Shown here: in pieces, positions 13,055 to 20,808 of the stretch
How positions within the stretch are numbered: position 1 is the stretch's first letter
Layout: each line of letters opens with the position of its first letter
Origin: an uncultured Anaerolineae bacterium
GTDB taxonomy: Bacteria > Chloroflexota > Anaerolineae > B4-G1 > DUEL01
Assembly: GCA_937942115.1 (NCBI GenBank)
Contig: CALDFY010000239.1
Span: 1-23,191, forward strand
Direction of reading: 5' to 3'
DNA length: 23,191 nt
Program-made: the position numbers and the translations under genes
Notes under the pieces: model-generated
Database searches by the model: none
What the model was told of the DNA's origin: nothing
The model's input: the letters and a program-made list of their open reading frames with translations, nothing else

Positions 13055-14819
13055 GGGCGTACTCCTCTTTAAGGGGCACCTCCAGCCGCACGGTGGCTCC
13101 CTGGCCTGGGGCGGAGATGATGGTCAGTTTCCCCCCGGCCAGTTCGGCCCGCTCCCGCATGTTCAGCATCCCCAGACTGCCGCGCTCCTCGTATCCCCGT
13201 TCCAGGACGCGCGGGTCAAAGCCCACGCCGTCATCCACCACCTCGGCGACGAAGAGATTCCCCCGGGTGTACATCCGGACCACAATCTGGCTGGCATGGG
13301 CATGCTTGCGGGCGTTGCTGATGGCTTCTTCTATAATGTAAAAAATCGTGCCCTGCTGATCTTTGTCCAACCGACTGTCTACCCCCTCCGGCGCTTCCAG
13401 CCGAATCGGCAGGGGGTCCGTTTCCATCCGCTTGGCGATGTATTGCTCTATGGCCGCGCGCAACCCGTGCGTCTCCAGGATGAGCGGCCGGAGGGTGAAT
13501 AGCATGTGGCGAATCTCTTTGGTGGTGCGACGGGCCAGTTCTTCAATGCGCGCCAGTTCCGCCCGGACCTCCTCGGGCCGTTCCTGGAGGAGCATCTGGA
13601 CGTAGTTCAACCGCATCGCGATGGCGGCGATGGACTGGGTGGGGCCGTCGTGGAGGTCGCGGGCCAGTTTTTTCCGGGCGTCCTCCTCCACGGCGACGAT
13701 GCGTTCCTTCTCCTCCATCAGGCTCTGGTAGAGGCGCGCGTTCTGAAGAGCCACGACGCCCTGGTTGCAGAGGGCACTGAGAAGGTCCTGATAGTCGGGG
13801 GTGAACAGGCCGGTGGTGGGGCTCCCGAAGACGGCGAGGCCGAAGGTCTCAAAACCGGCCCGCAGGGGCACCGCGACCGCTTCCCGGCACTGGTGAAGGG
13901 AGACAAAGCGGCCCAGTTCCGGGTCTTCGCCGGGGGCCAGACAGAGAGCCGGTTCCGCCGTCCTCAGCGCCTGGGCCAGGACCCCCGATTGCCCTTCCAG
14001 GGTCATCTGCTGGTCGCGGCGGGGCGCGTGGCGGGATGCCGCGACCTTCAGTTGGTCTCCCCGAAAGAGGAGAATCAGGCCCACCAGAGGGGTTTCCTGC
14101 CCCGCCAGTTCGTGCAGGCCGATTTCTGCCACATCCAGAATCGCTTCCAGAACCCGCTGGTAATTCAGCGTCGCGCTGAGCGTACTGGCCAGTTCAAAAA
14201 TGAGGCGGGATTGCTGGTGGCGAGCCCGCAGCCTGCGCAACTCCTCTTCTTCTTCCTGCCGCCGGATCAGGGCAACCCGCCGCTTCATCTGCCCACCGAC
14301 CAGTCCGGTGACCACGGCAGCCAGCAGAATGATGACGACGTTCCCGATTTTCGCCAACAGGGTTTCTACGGCCAGAGGGACTGTCTCCAGAAAGCCCAGG
14401 CCCAGATAACCGATGGCGATGAAGAGTGCCACTGCCAGGCTGGTCAGGAAGGAAAAACGAAGGGCGGCCGTGATGATGGGAAACAGGCTGAAAAACAGAA
14501 GAGGGCTATCCAATCCTCCAGATACGGCCATCAGGCCGACGGCCAGGACCGTATCCACGACCAGGGCAAGGGTGGAGAGCAGGGGCGGGAAACGATGAAC
14601 GGCTAACAGAAGGGTCAAGGCCAGGTTATAAGCGACAGCGATACCAATGAGCAGGCCGAGGGGAAGAGATAGTGGACTGTTGAAGCCATACCTGGGCTCC
14701 AAAAATCCGACCAGAAGGACTGCCAACAATAGAAGCCAGCGCAGATTGCTGACCACCCAATCCACTTCCAACCTGCGCTGGGGGTTTTCCTGGATAATCG
14801 TGGAGGTCGGTTTTTTCAT
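13047..14819 (-). CDS. membrane-bound NarL-type sensor histidine kinase (GAF, HisKA_3, HATPase)
   Basis: The 590-residue protein has about six N-terminal membrane helices (residues 25-172), a short coiled linker (about 178-205), a GAF-like domain (about 205-365), a HisKA_3 dimerisation domain with H390 in ARDLHDGPTQ, and a HATPase_c domain with N502 in EAISNARKHAHA, the DDGVGFDP G box and GSLGMLNMRERAELAGG. This is the LytS/NarX-DesK type that normally phosphorylates a LuxR-family response regulator. No regulator gene is adjacent, so the kinase is an orphan here. The membrane module resembles no sensor I can name. It ends inside the start of the downstream membrane-protein gene. No clear ribosome binding site precedes ATG 14819. 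Confidence 0.93.
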   Translation of the reverse strand: MKKPTSTIIQENPQRRLEVDWVVSNLRWLLLLAVLLVGFLEPRYGFNSPLSLPLGLLIGIAVAYNLALTLLLAVHRFPPLLSTLALVVDTVLAVGLMAVSGGLDSPLLFFSLFPIITAALRFSFLTSLAVALFIAIGYLGLGFLETVPLAVETLLAKIGNVVIILLAAVVTGLVGGQMKRRVALIRRQEEEEELRRLRARHQQSRLIFELASTLSATLNYQRVLEAILDVAEIGLHELAGQETPLVGLILLFRGDQLKVAASRHAPRRDQQMTLEGQSGVLAQALRTAEPALCLAPGEDPELGRFVSLHQCREAVAVPLRAGFETFGLAVFGSPTTGLFTPDYQDLLSALCNQGVVALQNARLYQSLMEEKERIVAVEEDARKKLARDLHDGPTQSIAAIAMRLNYVQMLLQERPEEVRAELARIEELARRTTKEIRHMLFTLRPLILETHGLRAAIEQYIAKRMETDPLPIRLEAPEGVDSRLDKDQQGTIFYIIEEAISNARKHAHASQIVVRMYTRGNLFVAEVVDDGVGFDPRVLERGYEERGSLGMLNMRERAELAGGKLTIISAPGQGATVRLEVPLKEEYARG

Positions 14820-14836
14820 CCGGGAGTATGGGCCTC

Positions 14837-14871
14837 AAAAAACACGCGCCCGAAGAATCCTTCGGGCCGTG
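14837..14871 (-). terminator. terminator of tRNA-Val
   Basis: On the minus strand CACG-GCCCGAAG-GATT-CTTCGGGC-(G)-CGTG is followed at once by TTTTTT. It lies 15 bases after the tRNA 3' end and before the sensor kinase start, so the tRNA is transcribed separately from the kinase. Confidence 0.85.
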
Positions 14872-14886
14872 GTCGTGAAGTCCGTG

Positions 14887-14960
14887 TGGGCGCGAAGGGA
14901 TTCGAACCCCTGACCTCCACAATGTGAGTGTGGCGCTCTAACCAGCTGAGCTACGCGCCC
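14887..14960 (-). tRNA. tRNA-Val, anticodon CAC
   Basis: The 74-base cloverleaf is complete: acceptor GGGCGCG/CGCGCCC with discriminator A, D-arm GCTC...GAGC, anticodon stem CCACA/TGTGG with loop CTCACAT (anticodon CAC, reads GUG), variable AGGTC, and T-arm with TTCGAAT. The 3' CCA is not encoded. A promoter lies directly upstream and a terminator directly downstream. Confidence 0.97.
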
Positions 14961-14966
14961 AGGCAT

Positions 14967-14994
14967 ATTATAGCATCGTTTTCCAGAAAGGCAA
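14967..14994 (-). promoter_or_regulatory. promoter of tRNA-Val
   Basis: On the minus strand TTGCCT (14994-14989), a 16-base spacer and a perfect TATAAT (14972-14967), six bases before the mature tRNA 5' end. It faces the radical SAM promoter, which has the same -35 box. Confidence 0.75.
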
Positions 14995-15041
14995 GCAGGC
15001 TTCGCAGGCGGATCTGGATGGGGGCTATGGTTTGTTCCTGC

Positions 15042-15070
15042 TTGCCTATCCTTCAGGGCAGTGCTACAAT
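15042..15070 (+). promoter_or_regulatory. promoter of the radical SAM gene
   Basis: TTGCCT (15042-15047), a 17-base spacer and TACAAT (15065-15070). The start site would be near 15077, giving almost no leader before ATG 15081. The -35 box and its flank form an 11-base inverted repeat with the tRNA promoter. Confidence 0.65.
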
Positions 15071-15080
15071 TACCCCGGAG

Positions 15081-16166
15081 ATGGAACGGCAAATCCGATG
15101 CATCGTCTGTGGGCGCTCCGATGTGCCGGTCGCCTCTATCCTGGGTGTCTGCCGTGAATGTATTCGGGAGCGCCGTCCGAAAGCGCTGCAGATAATGGAG
15201 AGGGCCCATGCGGCCACGCGCCGCACCTTCGGCCTTCCGGAGACCCCGCCCCGCACCGCCGGGGGAATCCCTTGCGGGTTATGCGCCCACGAGTGCGTGA
15301 TCGGCGAGGGGGAGCGGGGATACTGCGGCCTGAGAGAGGTCCGCGAGGGAAAACTCCGCCACCTGGCGGGAACTCCGGAACGGGGCCTTCTCCAATGGTA
15401 CCGCGACCCGCTTCCGACCAACTGCGTCGCCGACTGGGTCTGCCCGGGGTCCGCCCAGCGAGGCCGCCACAACCTGGCCGTCTTCTATTCCGCCTGCACC
15501 TTCAACTGCCTGTTCTGCCAGAACTGGCACTACCGGGATGCGGACCCTCGCCGATACCGGACCATCACTGCCCAGGAGTTGGCCGATGCGGCCAATCCGC
15601 AGACCTATTGCGTCTGCTACTTCGGCGGCGACCCGGCGGCCCAGATGGCCCACGCGCTGGCTTCGGCTCACCGACTGGCGGAGCGGGGCGTCGTCGTCTG
15701 CTGGGAGACCAACGGGAGCGCCCACCCCCGCCTGATGGACCGCGCCGTGGAGATTTCCCTCCAGACCGGCGGCATCGTCAAGTTTGACCTGAAGGCCTGG
15801 GACGGGGCCCTCCATCGGGCACTGACGGGAGCGGATAACGCCCGGACGCTGGAGAACTTCGCCCGGGCGGCGGCCCGTTTCGCCGAACGGCCCGACCCGC
15901 CGCTGGTTGTCGCCAGTACGTTGCTGGTTCCCGGCTACGTGGACGCGAAGGAGGTGGAGCAAATCGCCCGCTTCATCGCGGGCTTTGACCCGCGCATCCC
16001 GTACGCGCTGCTGGCCTTCGCCCCCCAGTTCTACTTCCATGACCTGGGCACCACCACCCGCCGCCAGGCGGAGGAGGCGGAGGCCGCCGCCCGACAGGCC
16101 GGTCTCACCCGCGTCCGCATCGGCAACCGCCATCTGCTGGATTGGCTGCCGCCGGGTCGCCTGTAG
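15081..16166 (+). CDS. radical SAM protein, PflA-like activating-enzyme family (AmmeMemoRadiSam type)
   Basis: With ATG 15081 the protein has 361 residues. The [4Fe-4S] site is C139-x3-C143-x2-C146 (SACTFNCLFCQNW). Ahead of it are a small zinc-like motif, C7-x2-C10 and C24-x2-C27, and the block PCGLCAHECVIGEGERGYCGLR, which is typical of COG1180 proteins that include pyruvate-formate-lyase activases and the Memo/AMMECR1-linked radical SAM proteins. FGGDPAAQ corresponds to the family GGEP-type SAM-binding strand. No memo, AMMECR1 or glycyl-radical enzyme gene is nearby, so the target is unknown. The frame extends upstream through the tRNA gene to 14928, which is not credible; the promoter and the family start support 15081. 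The stop TAG lies in a GTAG. Confidence 0.88.
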   Translation: MERQIRCIVCGRSDVPVASILGVCRECIRERRPKALQIMERAHAATRRTFGLPETPPRTAGGIPCGLCAHECVIGEGERGYCGLREVREGKLRHLAGTPERGLLQWYRDPLPTNCVADWVCPGSAQRGRHNLAVFYSACTFNCLFCQNWHYRDADPRRYRTITAQELADAANPQTYCVCYFGGDPAAQMAHALASAHRLAERGVVVCWETNGSAHPRLMDRAVEISLQTGGIVKFDLKAWDGALHRALTGADNARTLENFARAAARFAERPDPPLVVASTLLVPGYVDAKEVEQIARFIAGFDPRIPYALLAFAPQFYFHDLGTTTRRQAEEAEAAARQAGLTRVRIGNRHLLDWLPPGRL

Positions 16167-16448
16167 TTCGCCACGGACGGAGGGGCGTCCGAACGGCACT
16201 CCACTCCGTTTCGTGCCTGACTACGAACCGTTTGTAGTCAGCCACGCAGCGCAGCGGAGTGGCGCTTGTAGTCAGCCACGCAGCGCAGCGAAGTGGCGTC
16301 CTCAACGGCACTCCACTTCGTTTCGTGCCTGACTACGAACCGTTTGTAGTCAGCCACGCAGCGCAGCGGAGTAGCGTTCGTAGTCAGCCACGCAGCGCAG
16401 CGGAGTGGCGTCCTCAACGGCACTCCACTCCGTTTCGTGCCTGACTAC
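16163..16448. repeat. hairpin-repeat array 1 (A-A-B' order)
   Basis: Type A units (31 bases, GTAGTCAGCCAC...GTGGCG) lie at 16234, 16268, 16346 and 16380. Type B units (GTAGTCAGGCAC...GTGCCG) lie on the minus strand at 16194-16224, 16306-16336 and 16418-16448. A degenerate unit, GTAGTTCGCCAC, starts at 16163 on the radical SAM stop codon. Spacers are fixed (3, 7 and 9 bases), giving a 112-base higher-order repeat A-A-B'. The array fills the whole 312-base gap between the radical SAM gene and the cvpA-like gene. Confidence 0.92.
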
Positions 16449-16478
16449 GAACAAACCACGAACCAAAAGGGGAGCACG

Positions 16479-17024
16479 ATGACCTTCAGCATTCTGGACA
16501 TCCTGCTGGCGCTGGTCTTCCTGACCGTTTGTGTCCTCTCCATCGCGGTCGGCCTGATCCGCCAGTTGTTCAGCCTGCTGATCCTCTACCTGGCAACAGC
16601 CGCAGCGGGCCTCCTGTATCCCTACCTGGCGCTCTTCGCCAGCGCCATCGGAGGCAACACCCCCACCCTGACCCAATTCGTCGCCTTCTGGGTCATCTTC
16701 ATCGCCGTCACGGTCGTGCTGGAAATCCTCCTCCGCAAGGGATTCCCGGATACCCGTCTGCCTGCGCTGGGTTTTCTGGACCACCTGCTGGGGCTTCTGC
16801 CCGGCATCGTTTGCGGGGCAATCGTGGCCGGCCTGCTGGTCGCCACTCTGGGCTACGCCCCCCAGCAGACCTGGGGAAAGGCGCTGGAAGGGTTCCGCTC
16901 CGCCACCGCCTATCTGTGGGGAGAGAGTGCGCTGCGCCCCCTCCTGGCCCGATTCCTCACCGTATATCTGGACCTGCATAAACTCTGGATGCCGGTCCTG
17001 CCGCCCATTTTCAAACCGGGATAA
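16479..17024 (+). CDS. CvpA family membrane protein
   Basis: The 181-residue protein has four hydrophobic segments, near residues 4-24, 28-50, 64-86 and 102-124, in the CvpA (colicin V production) arrangement, with the opening LDILLALVFLTVCVLSIAVG and a C-terminal amphipathic tail. CvpA proteins sit in the inner membrane; their exact role is unclear, with links to envelope stress and secretion. The start ATG 16479 is chosen because AAGGGGAG lies at 16467-16474, while the frame upstream runs into the repeat array. It is the first gene of a six-gene plus-strand run and is 14 bases ahead of the dipeptidase gene. Confidence 0.85.
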   Translation: MTFSILDILLALVFLTVCVLSIAVGLIRQLFSLLILYLATAAAGLLYPYLALFASAIGGNTPTLTQFVAFWVIFIAVTVVLEILLRKGFPDTRLPALGFLDHLLGLLPGIVCGAIVAGLLVATLGYAPQQTWGKALEGFRSATAYLWGESALRPLLARFLTVYLDLHKLWMPVLPPIFKPG

Positions 17025-17038
17025 AAGGGATACCAACA

Positions 17039-18109
17039 ATGACCAGACCCATCATTGTAGACGCCCACGAGGACATCGCCTGGGCCGGGCTGGCCCTGGG
17101 CCGGGACTACCTGCGCAGCGCGCGGGAGACTCGTCGGCTGGAGGAGGGGACGGACGCCGTCCGCCGCAACGGCCGGTGCATGCTGGGACTCCCGGAGTGG
17201 CTGGAGGGGCGTGTCGCCGTCATCTGCGGCTCCATCTACATTACTCCCCGCGCCGCCGGAACGATGGACTGGGACTCTCAGAGTTATGCCGACGCCGAAG
17301 AGGCATACCGGCGCGCCAACGAGCAACTGGATTATTACGAACGGCTGGCGGAGCGGTCGGAGCGGGTCTGCCGGGTCGGCAGCCGGGCCGACCTGGAGGC
17401 CGTGCTGGCCTCCTGGGACGGGGAATCCCCCCAGGTGGGCATCATCCCGGCCCTGGAGGGGGCCGACCCCATCCGCCAGCCCGAGGACGTGGAGTACTGG
17501 TACGGGCGGGGCGTCCGCATCGTGGCGCTGACATGGGCCGCCGGCTCCCGCTACGCGGGCGGCAACCGCGCCCCCGGCCCCCTCACCGACGCCGGTCGGG
17601 CCCTGCTGGAGGTCCTGGCCGAATCCGGCATGATCCTGGACGTGAGCCACCTGGCCGAAGAGGCGTTCTGGGAGGTAGTGGACCGGTACGAAGGGCCGGT
17701 CGTGGCGACCCACTCCAACCCCCGGGCGCTGGTCCCCGGCCCCCGCCAACTCTCCGACCGGATGATCCGGGCCCTGGCCGAGCGGGAGGGCGTTGTCGGC
17801 GTCGTCCCTTACAACCGCTTTCTGAAGCCCGATTGGTCCCCCGCCGACGGCAAGGAGGCAGTGACCCTGCAGGATGTGGCGGCGGCCATAGACCACGTCT
17901 GCCAGGTGGTGGGGGACGCGGCCCACGTGGGGCTGGGGTCCGACTTTGACGGCGGGTTCGGCGCCGAGGCGGCCCCCCTGGGCATAGACACCGTCGCCGA
18001 CCTGCCGAAAATCGCCGACGCGCTGGCGGAGCGGGGCTTCGCCGAATCCGACATCGCCGCCGTGATGTCCGGCAACTGGCTGCGGGTGCTGCGCGCGGCG
18101 CTGCCATGA
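17039..18109 (+). CDS. membrane dipeptidase (peptidase M19, renal dipeptidase family)
   Basis: The 356-residue zinc enzyme hydrolyses dipeptides, in some members D-containing ones. Metal ligands typical of M19 are visible: H10-E-D12 in DAHEDIA, the bridging Glu in PALEGADPI, His in DVSHLAEEAF, His in VATHSNPRAL, and Asp in GLGSDFDGG. There is no signal peptide despite the family name, so it is cytoplasmic, like many bacterial homologues. The length is normal for the bacterial forms. It is 14 bases after the cvpA-like gene and 22 bases before the next gene, within one likely transcript. Confidence 0.93.
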   Translation: MTRPIIVDAHEDIAWAGLALGRDYLRSARETRRLEEGTDAVRRNGRCMLGLPEWLEGRVAVICGSIYITPRAAGTMDWDSQSYADAEEAYRRANEQLDYYERLAERSERVCRVGSRADLEAVLASWDGESPQVGIIPALEGADPIRQPEDVEYWYGRGVRIVALTWAAGSRYAGGNRAPGPLTDAGRALLEVLAESGMILDVSHLAEEAFWEVVDRYEGPVVATHSNPRALVPGPRQLSDRMIRALAEREGVVGVVPYNRFLKPDWSPADGKEAVTLQDVAAAIDHVCQVVGDAAHVGLGSDFDGGFGAEAAPLGIDTVADLPKIADALAERGFAESDIAAVMSGNWLRVLRAALP

Positions 18110-18131
18110 CAGGGAGCAGGGAGCAGGGGGT

Positions 18132-18635
18132 ATGACCAACCCGGCTTATCTCTGGCAAATCCCCGATGAGGCGACGCTTCGCCGCAATCTCCGGTGGGAG
18201 CGGGTCAACCGGCTGGCCTGGCTCCTTCTGGGCGTCGTCTTTTTCTGCCTGCTTATCTCCTGCATACTGGGTGTCCCCCAGAGTTTCCTGGCGGAATGGT
18301 GGGTCCGGCCCCCCCGTTACCCCGGGGCATCTCTGGTGGAGTACCGGAAGGGAGAAGTCTGCCAAATGCCCGCCCCCGCCGTCTACTGCTACGAGTGGTT
18401 CTACCGGACGGAGGACTCTGTAGAAGAGGTGAAAGCGTACTTTGAGGGGCTGGGCCGGGGATTCCGTCCGGCCGTTCGGTTTGAATGGAAACGGGGACAG
18501 CGCTTCGGCCCCAACTGGGTCGCCGAGGCCTGCCGCTTCGTCCTCAGCGCTCAGTCCTGCTTTCAGATCATCGTCCACCCAGTAGACGGAGAGACGGAAG
18601 TTTACATCCTGGAATACGGCAGAATGGGACGGTGA
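18132..18635 (+). CDS. hypothetical single-pass membrane protein
   Basis: The protein has 167 residues, with one strong membrane helix at about residues 27-50 (WLLLGVVFFCLLISCILGV). The remaining domain of about 115 residues would face outward. It has several cysteines (CQMPAPAVYCYEWFYR, EACRFVLSAQSCFQ) that could form disulphides. I recognise no family. A purine-rich spacer, GGGAGCAGGGAGCAGGGGG, provides a ribosome binding site before ATG 18132. Its TGA is one base from the next gene's ATG, so it is surely in the same transcript as the acyl-CoA synthetase. Confidence 0.8.
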   Translation: MTNPAYLWQIPDEATLRRNLRWERVNRLAWLLLGVVFFCLLISCILGVPQSFLAEWWVRPPRYPGASLVEYRKGEVCQMPAPAVYCYEWFYRTEDSVEEVKAYFEGLGRGFRPAVRFEWKRGQRFGPNWVAEACRFVLSAQSCFQIIVHPVDGETEVYILEYGRMGR

Positions 18636-18636
18636 G

Positions 18637-20781
18637 ATGAACGACCCCCTCCACACTTTCTTCCACCCGCGCGGCGTCGCCGTTCTGGGCGCCAGCGCCA
18701 ACCCTACCAAACTCAGTTACGGCGTCCTCCATAATCTGGTCACCCACGGCTACCTGGGCCCCGTCTACCCCGTCAACCCGAAGGGCGGGGAGATGATGGG
18801 GCTGCGGGTGTACCCCTCCGTCGCCGACGTCCCCGACCCGGTGGACCTGGCGGTCATCGTCCTTCCGGCCGCGCAGGTGGCCGATGCGCTGGCGGCCTGC
18901 GGACGGCGGGGGATCCGCCACGCCGTCCTCATCGCCTCCGGATTCGGCGAACTGGGCGCGGAGGGAAAGGAGGAAGAGACACGCCTGCGCCAGGTCGCCC
19001 GTCAATACGGCATCCGCTTCATCGGCCCCAACTGCGTCGGCGTCCTGGATACGTATGCCCCCATAGATACCACCTTCAGCCGCACCATGCCCGGTCAGGG
19101 GAGCATCGGCCTGGTCTCCCACTCTGGCGCGGTCTGCGGCGGGACGATGGACTGGGCCCACGTGGTGGGCGTGGGCTTCTCCCGCATCATCAGCCTGGGC
19201 AACCAGGCGGATATAGACATCGCCGACGCGCTGGATTCCCTGGCCGCCGACCCGCACACGCGCGTGGTGGCGGCCTACATAGAGGGCCTGCCGGACGGCC
19301 GCCGCTTCGTGGAGGCGGCGCGCCGGCTGACGGCGCAGAAGCCCCTGGTGGTGCTGAAGGCGGGACGGACGCCCAGCGGGACCCGCGCCGTCTCCTCCCA
19401 CACCGGCGCGCTGGCCGGGGCCGACCGGGCCTTCCTGGCGGCCTGTCGTCGGGCCGGCGCCATCCCGGTGGAGACACTGGAGGAGATGGTGGACGCGGCG
19501 ATCGCCCTGGCCTACCGGCACCCCCCGGCGGGACCCCGGATGGTCATTCTGACCAACGCTGGAGGGCCGGCGGCGTTAGGCGCCGACCACGTGGACCGGC
19601 ACGGGATGCGCCTGGCCGACCTCTCCCCCGAGACCCAGGCCCGGTTGCGGGCGGTCTGCCCGCCGGGGACGATGACGGGCAACCCGGTGGACATGCTGGG
19701 CGGCCCCCAGGCCGACCACTACGCCGCCGCGCTGAAGGTCCTGCTGGAGGCGCCGGAGGTGGACGGGGTGATGGCGGTCTTCGTCCCCCAGGCGATCACC
19801 CCCGTCTACGACGTGGCGGTGGCGGTGGGGCGGGCCGCCGAGACGGCCCCGAAGCCCGTCGTCTGCTGTATCGCCGGCGGGGGCGGCATCCGGGCCGCCG
19901 CGCGGGCGCTCCATGCCCACTCCGTCCCCCACTACCTCACCCCGGAGCGGGCCGCCTTCGGCCTGGGCGCGCTCTGGAAATCCGCCCGCATCCGGGAGAC
20001 GCTTCCCCCGGAGCCGGAACCGCTGCCGGATATGGACCGGGAGCGGGTGCGCGCGCTGCTGGAGGGGAAGACGGGCGTCCTGGACCCGCAGACGGGGGCG
20101 GAGGTGGCGGCGGCCTGCGGCCTGAGGGTTCCCCCTTCCGGTCTGGCGGCCTCAGCGGAGGAGGCCATCGCGCGGGCGGAGGCGATGGGGTATCCCGTCG
20201 TCCTCAAACGGGTGGCCCCGGGGCTGACCCACAAGAGCGACGCAGGCGGCGTCATCGTCGGACTGCGGAGCGCCGACGAGGTGCGGGATGCGTTGGACCG
20301 CGCGGTCCGGCCCGGGGAGCGGGCCTTCATCCAGCGGATGGCCCCGCCGGGCGGGGTGGAGGTCATCGTCGGCGGGCACCGGGACCCCCAGTTCGGCCCG
20401 CTGGTGATGGTCGGGCTGGGCGGCGTCTACGTAGAGGTGCTGCGGGATGTGGCCTTCCGGCTGGCGCCGCTGGCCCGCGAGGAGGCGCGCGGGATGCTGG
20501 AGGAGACGGCGGTCGGTCGGTTGCTGGCGGGGGTGCGCGGCCAGCCGCCCCGGGACGCGGAGGCAGTGGTGGATGCCCTCTGCCGGGTCGGCTGGCTGAT
20601 GGCCGAATTCCCCCAGGTCGCCGAGGTGGACCTGAATCCCCTCATCGTCGGGGAGAGGGGCGCGTGGGCGGTGGATGTGCGGGTCGTCGTTCGTCCTCAT
20701 CCCTCCCCCGCCGCCTTCGGCGGCACCCCCTCCCCTCTCCCGAACTCCGTTCAGGAGAGGGGAGGGGGTCGGGAGGGGTGA
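18637..20781 (+). CDS. ADP-forming acetate/acyl-CoA ligase, fused alpha-beta subunits
   Basis: The 714-residue protein interconverts acyl-CoA, ADP and phosphate with acid, CoA and ATP, for energy saving or acid activation. Domain order: CoA-binding domain (about 8-135, GVAVLGASANPTKLSYGVL), succinyl-CoA-ligase-like domains (about 150-460) with the phospho-His candidate H255 in SSHTGALAGADRAF, and a C-terminal ATP-grasp domain (from about 480), with MGYPVVLKRVAPGLTHKSDAGG in two pieces and EVDLNPLIV near the end. This is the fused ACD type common in archaea and anaerobes. The final 25-30 residues (after VDVRVVVRPH) are encoded by an intergenic-type palindrome and look acquired. Acyl specificity is not predictable. 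Confidence 0.93.
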   Translation: MNDPLHTFFHPRGVAVLGASANPTKLSYGVLHNLVTHGYLGPVYPVNPKGGEMMGLRVYPSVADVPDPVDLAVIVLPAAQVADALAACGRRGIRHAVLIASGFGELGAEGKEEETRLRQVARQYGIRFIGPNCVGVLDTYAPIDTTFSRTMPGQGSIGLVSHSGAVCGGTMDWAHVVGVGFSRIISLGNQADIDIADALDSLAADPHTRVVAAYIEGLPDGRRFVEAARRLTAQKPLVVLKAGRTPSGTRAVSSHTGALAGADRAFLAACRRAGAIPVETLEEMVDAAIALAYRHPPAGPRMVILTNAGGPAALGADHVDRHGMRLADLSPETQARLRAVCPPGTMTGNPVDMLGGPQADHYAAALKVLLEAPEVDGVMAVFVPQAITPVYDVAVAVGRAAETAPKPVVCCIAGGGGIRAAARALHAHSVPHYLTPERAAFGLGALWKSARIRETLPPEPEPLPDMDRERVRALLEGKTGVLDPQTGAEVAAACGLRVPPSGLAASAEEAIARAEAMGYPVVLKRVAPGLTHKSDAGGVIVGLRSADEVRDALDRAVRPGERAFIQRMAPPGGVEVIVGGHRDPQFGPLVMVGLGGVYVEVLRDVAFRLAPLAREEARGMLEETAVGRLLAGVRGQPPRDAEAVVDALCRVGWLMAEFPQVAEVDLNPLIVGERGAWAVDVRVVVRPHPSPAAFGGTPSPLPNSVQERGGGREG

Positions 20782-20783
20782 GG
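20693..20783. repeat. long GC palindrome overlapping the 3' end of the acyl-CoA ligase gene
   Basis: CCCCCTCCCCTCTCC (20726-20740) pairs exactly with GGAGAGGGGAGGGGG (20754-20768) around 13 bases. Outer arms CCTCATCCCTCCC and GGGAGGGGTGAGG also pair with one mismatch, and a small hairpin GCCGCC-TTC-GGCGGC lies in the left arm. The gene's TGA stop is inside the right outer arm. Confidence 0.85.
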
Positions 20784-20808
20784 AAACCTTCACAGGAGGT
20801 GATGAACG

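Noticed and set aside
14928..15080. N-terminal extension of the radical SAM gene
   Set aside because: It would run through the antisense of the tRNA gene and through the promoter region; the family start is at 15081.
16163..16448. CRISPR array
   Set aside because: The 31-base units are the right size, but they alternate in type and strand, spacers are only 3-9 bases and repeated, and there is no cas gene.
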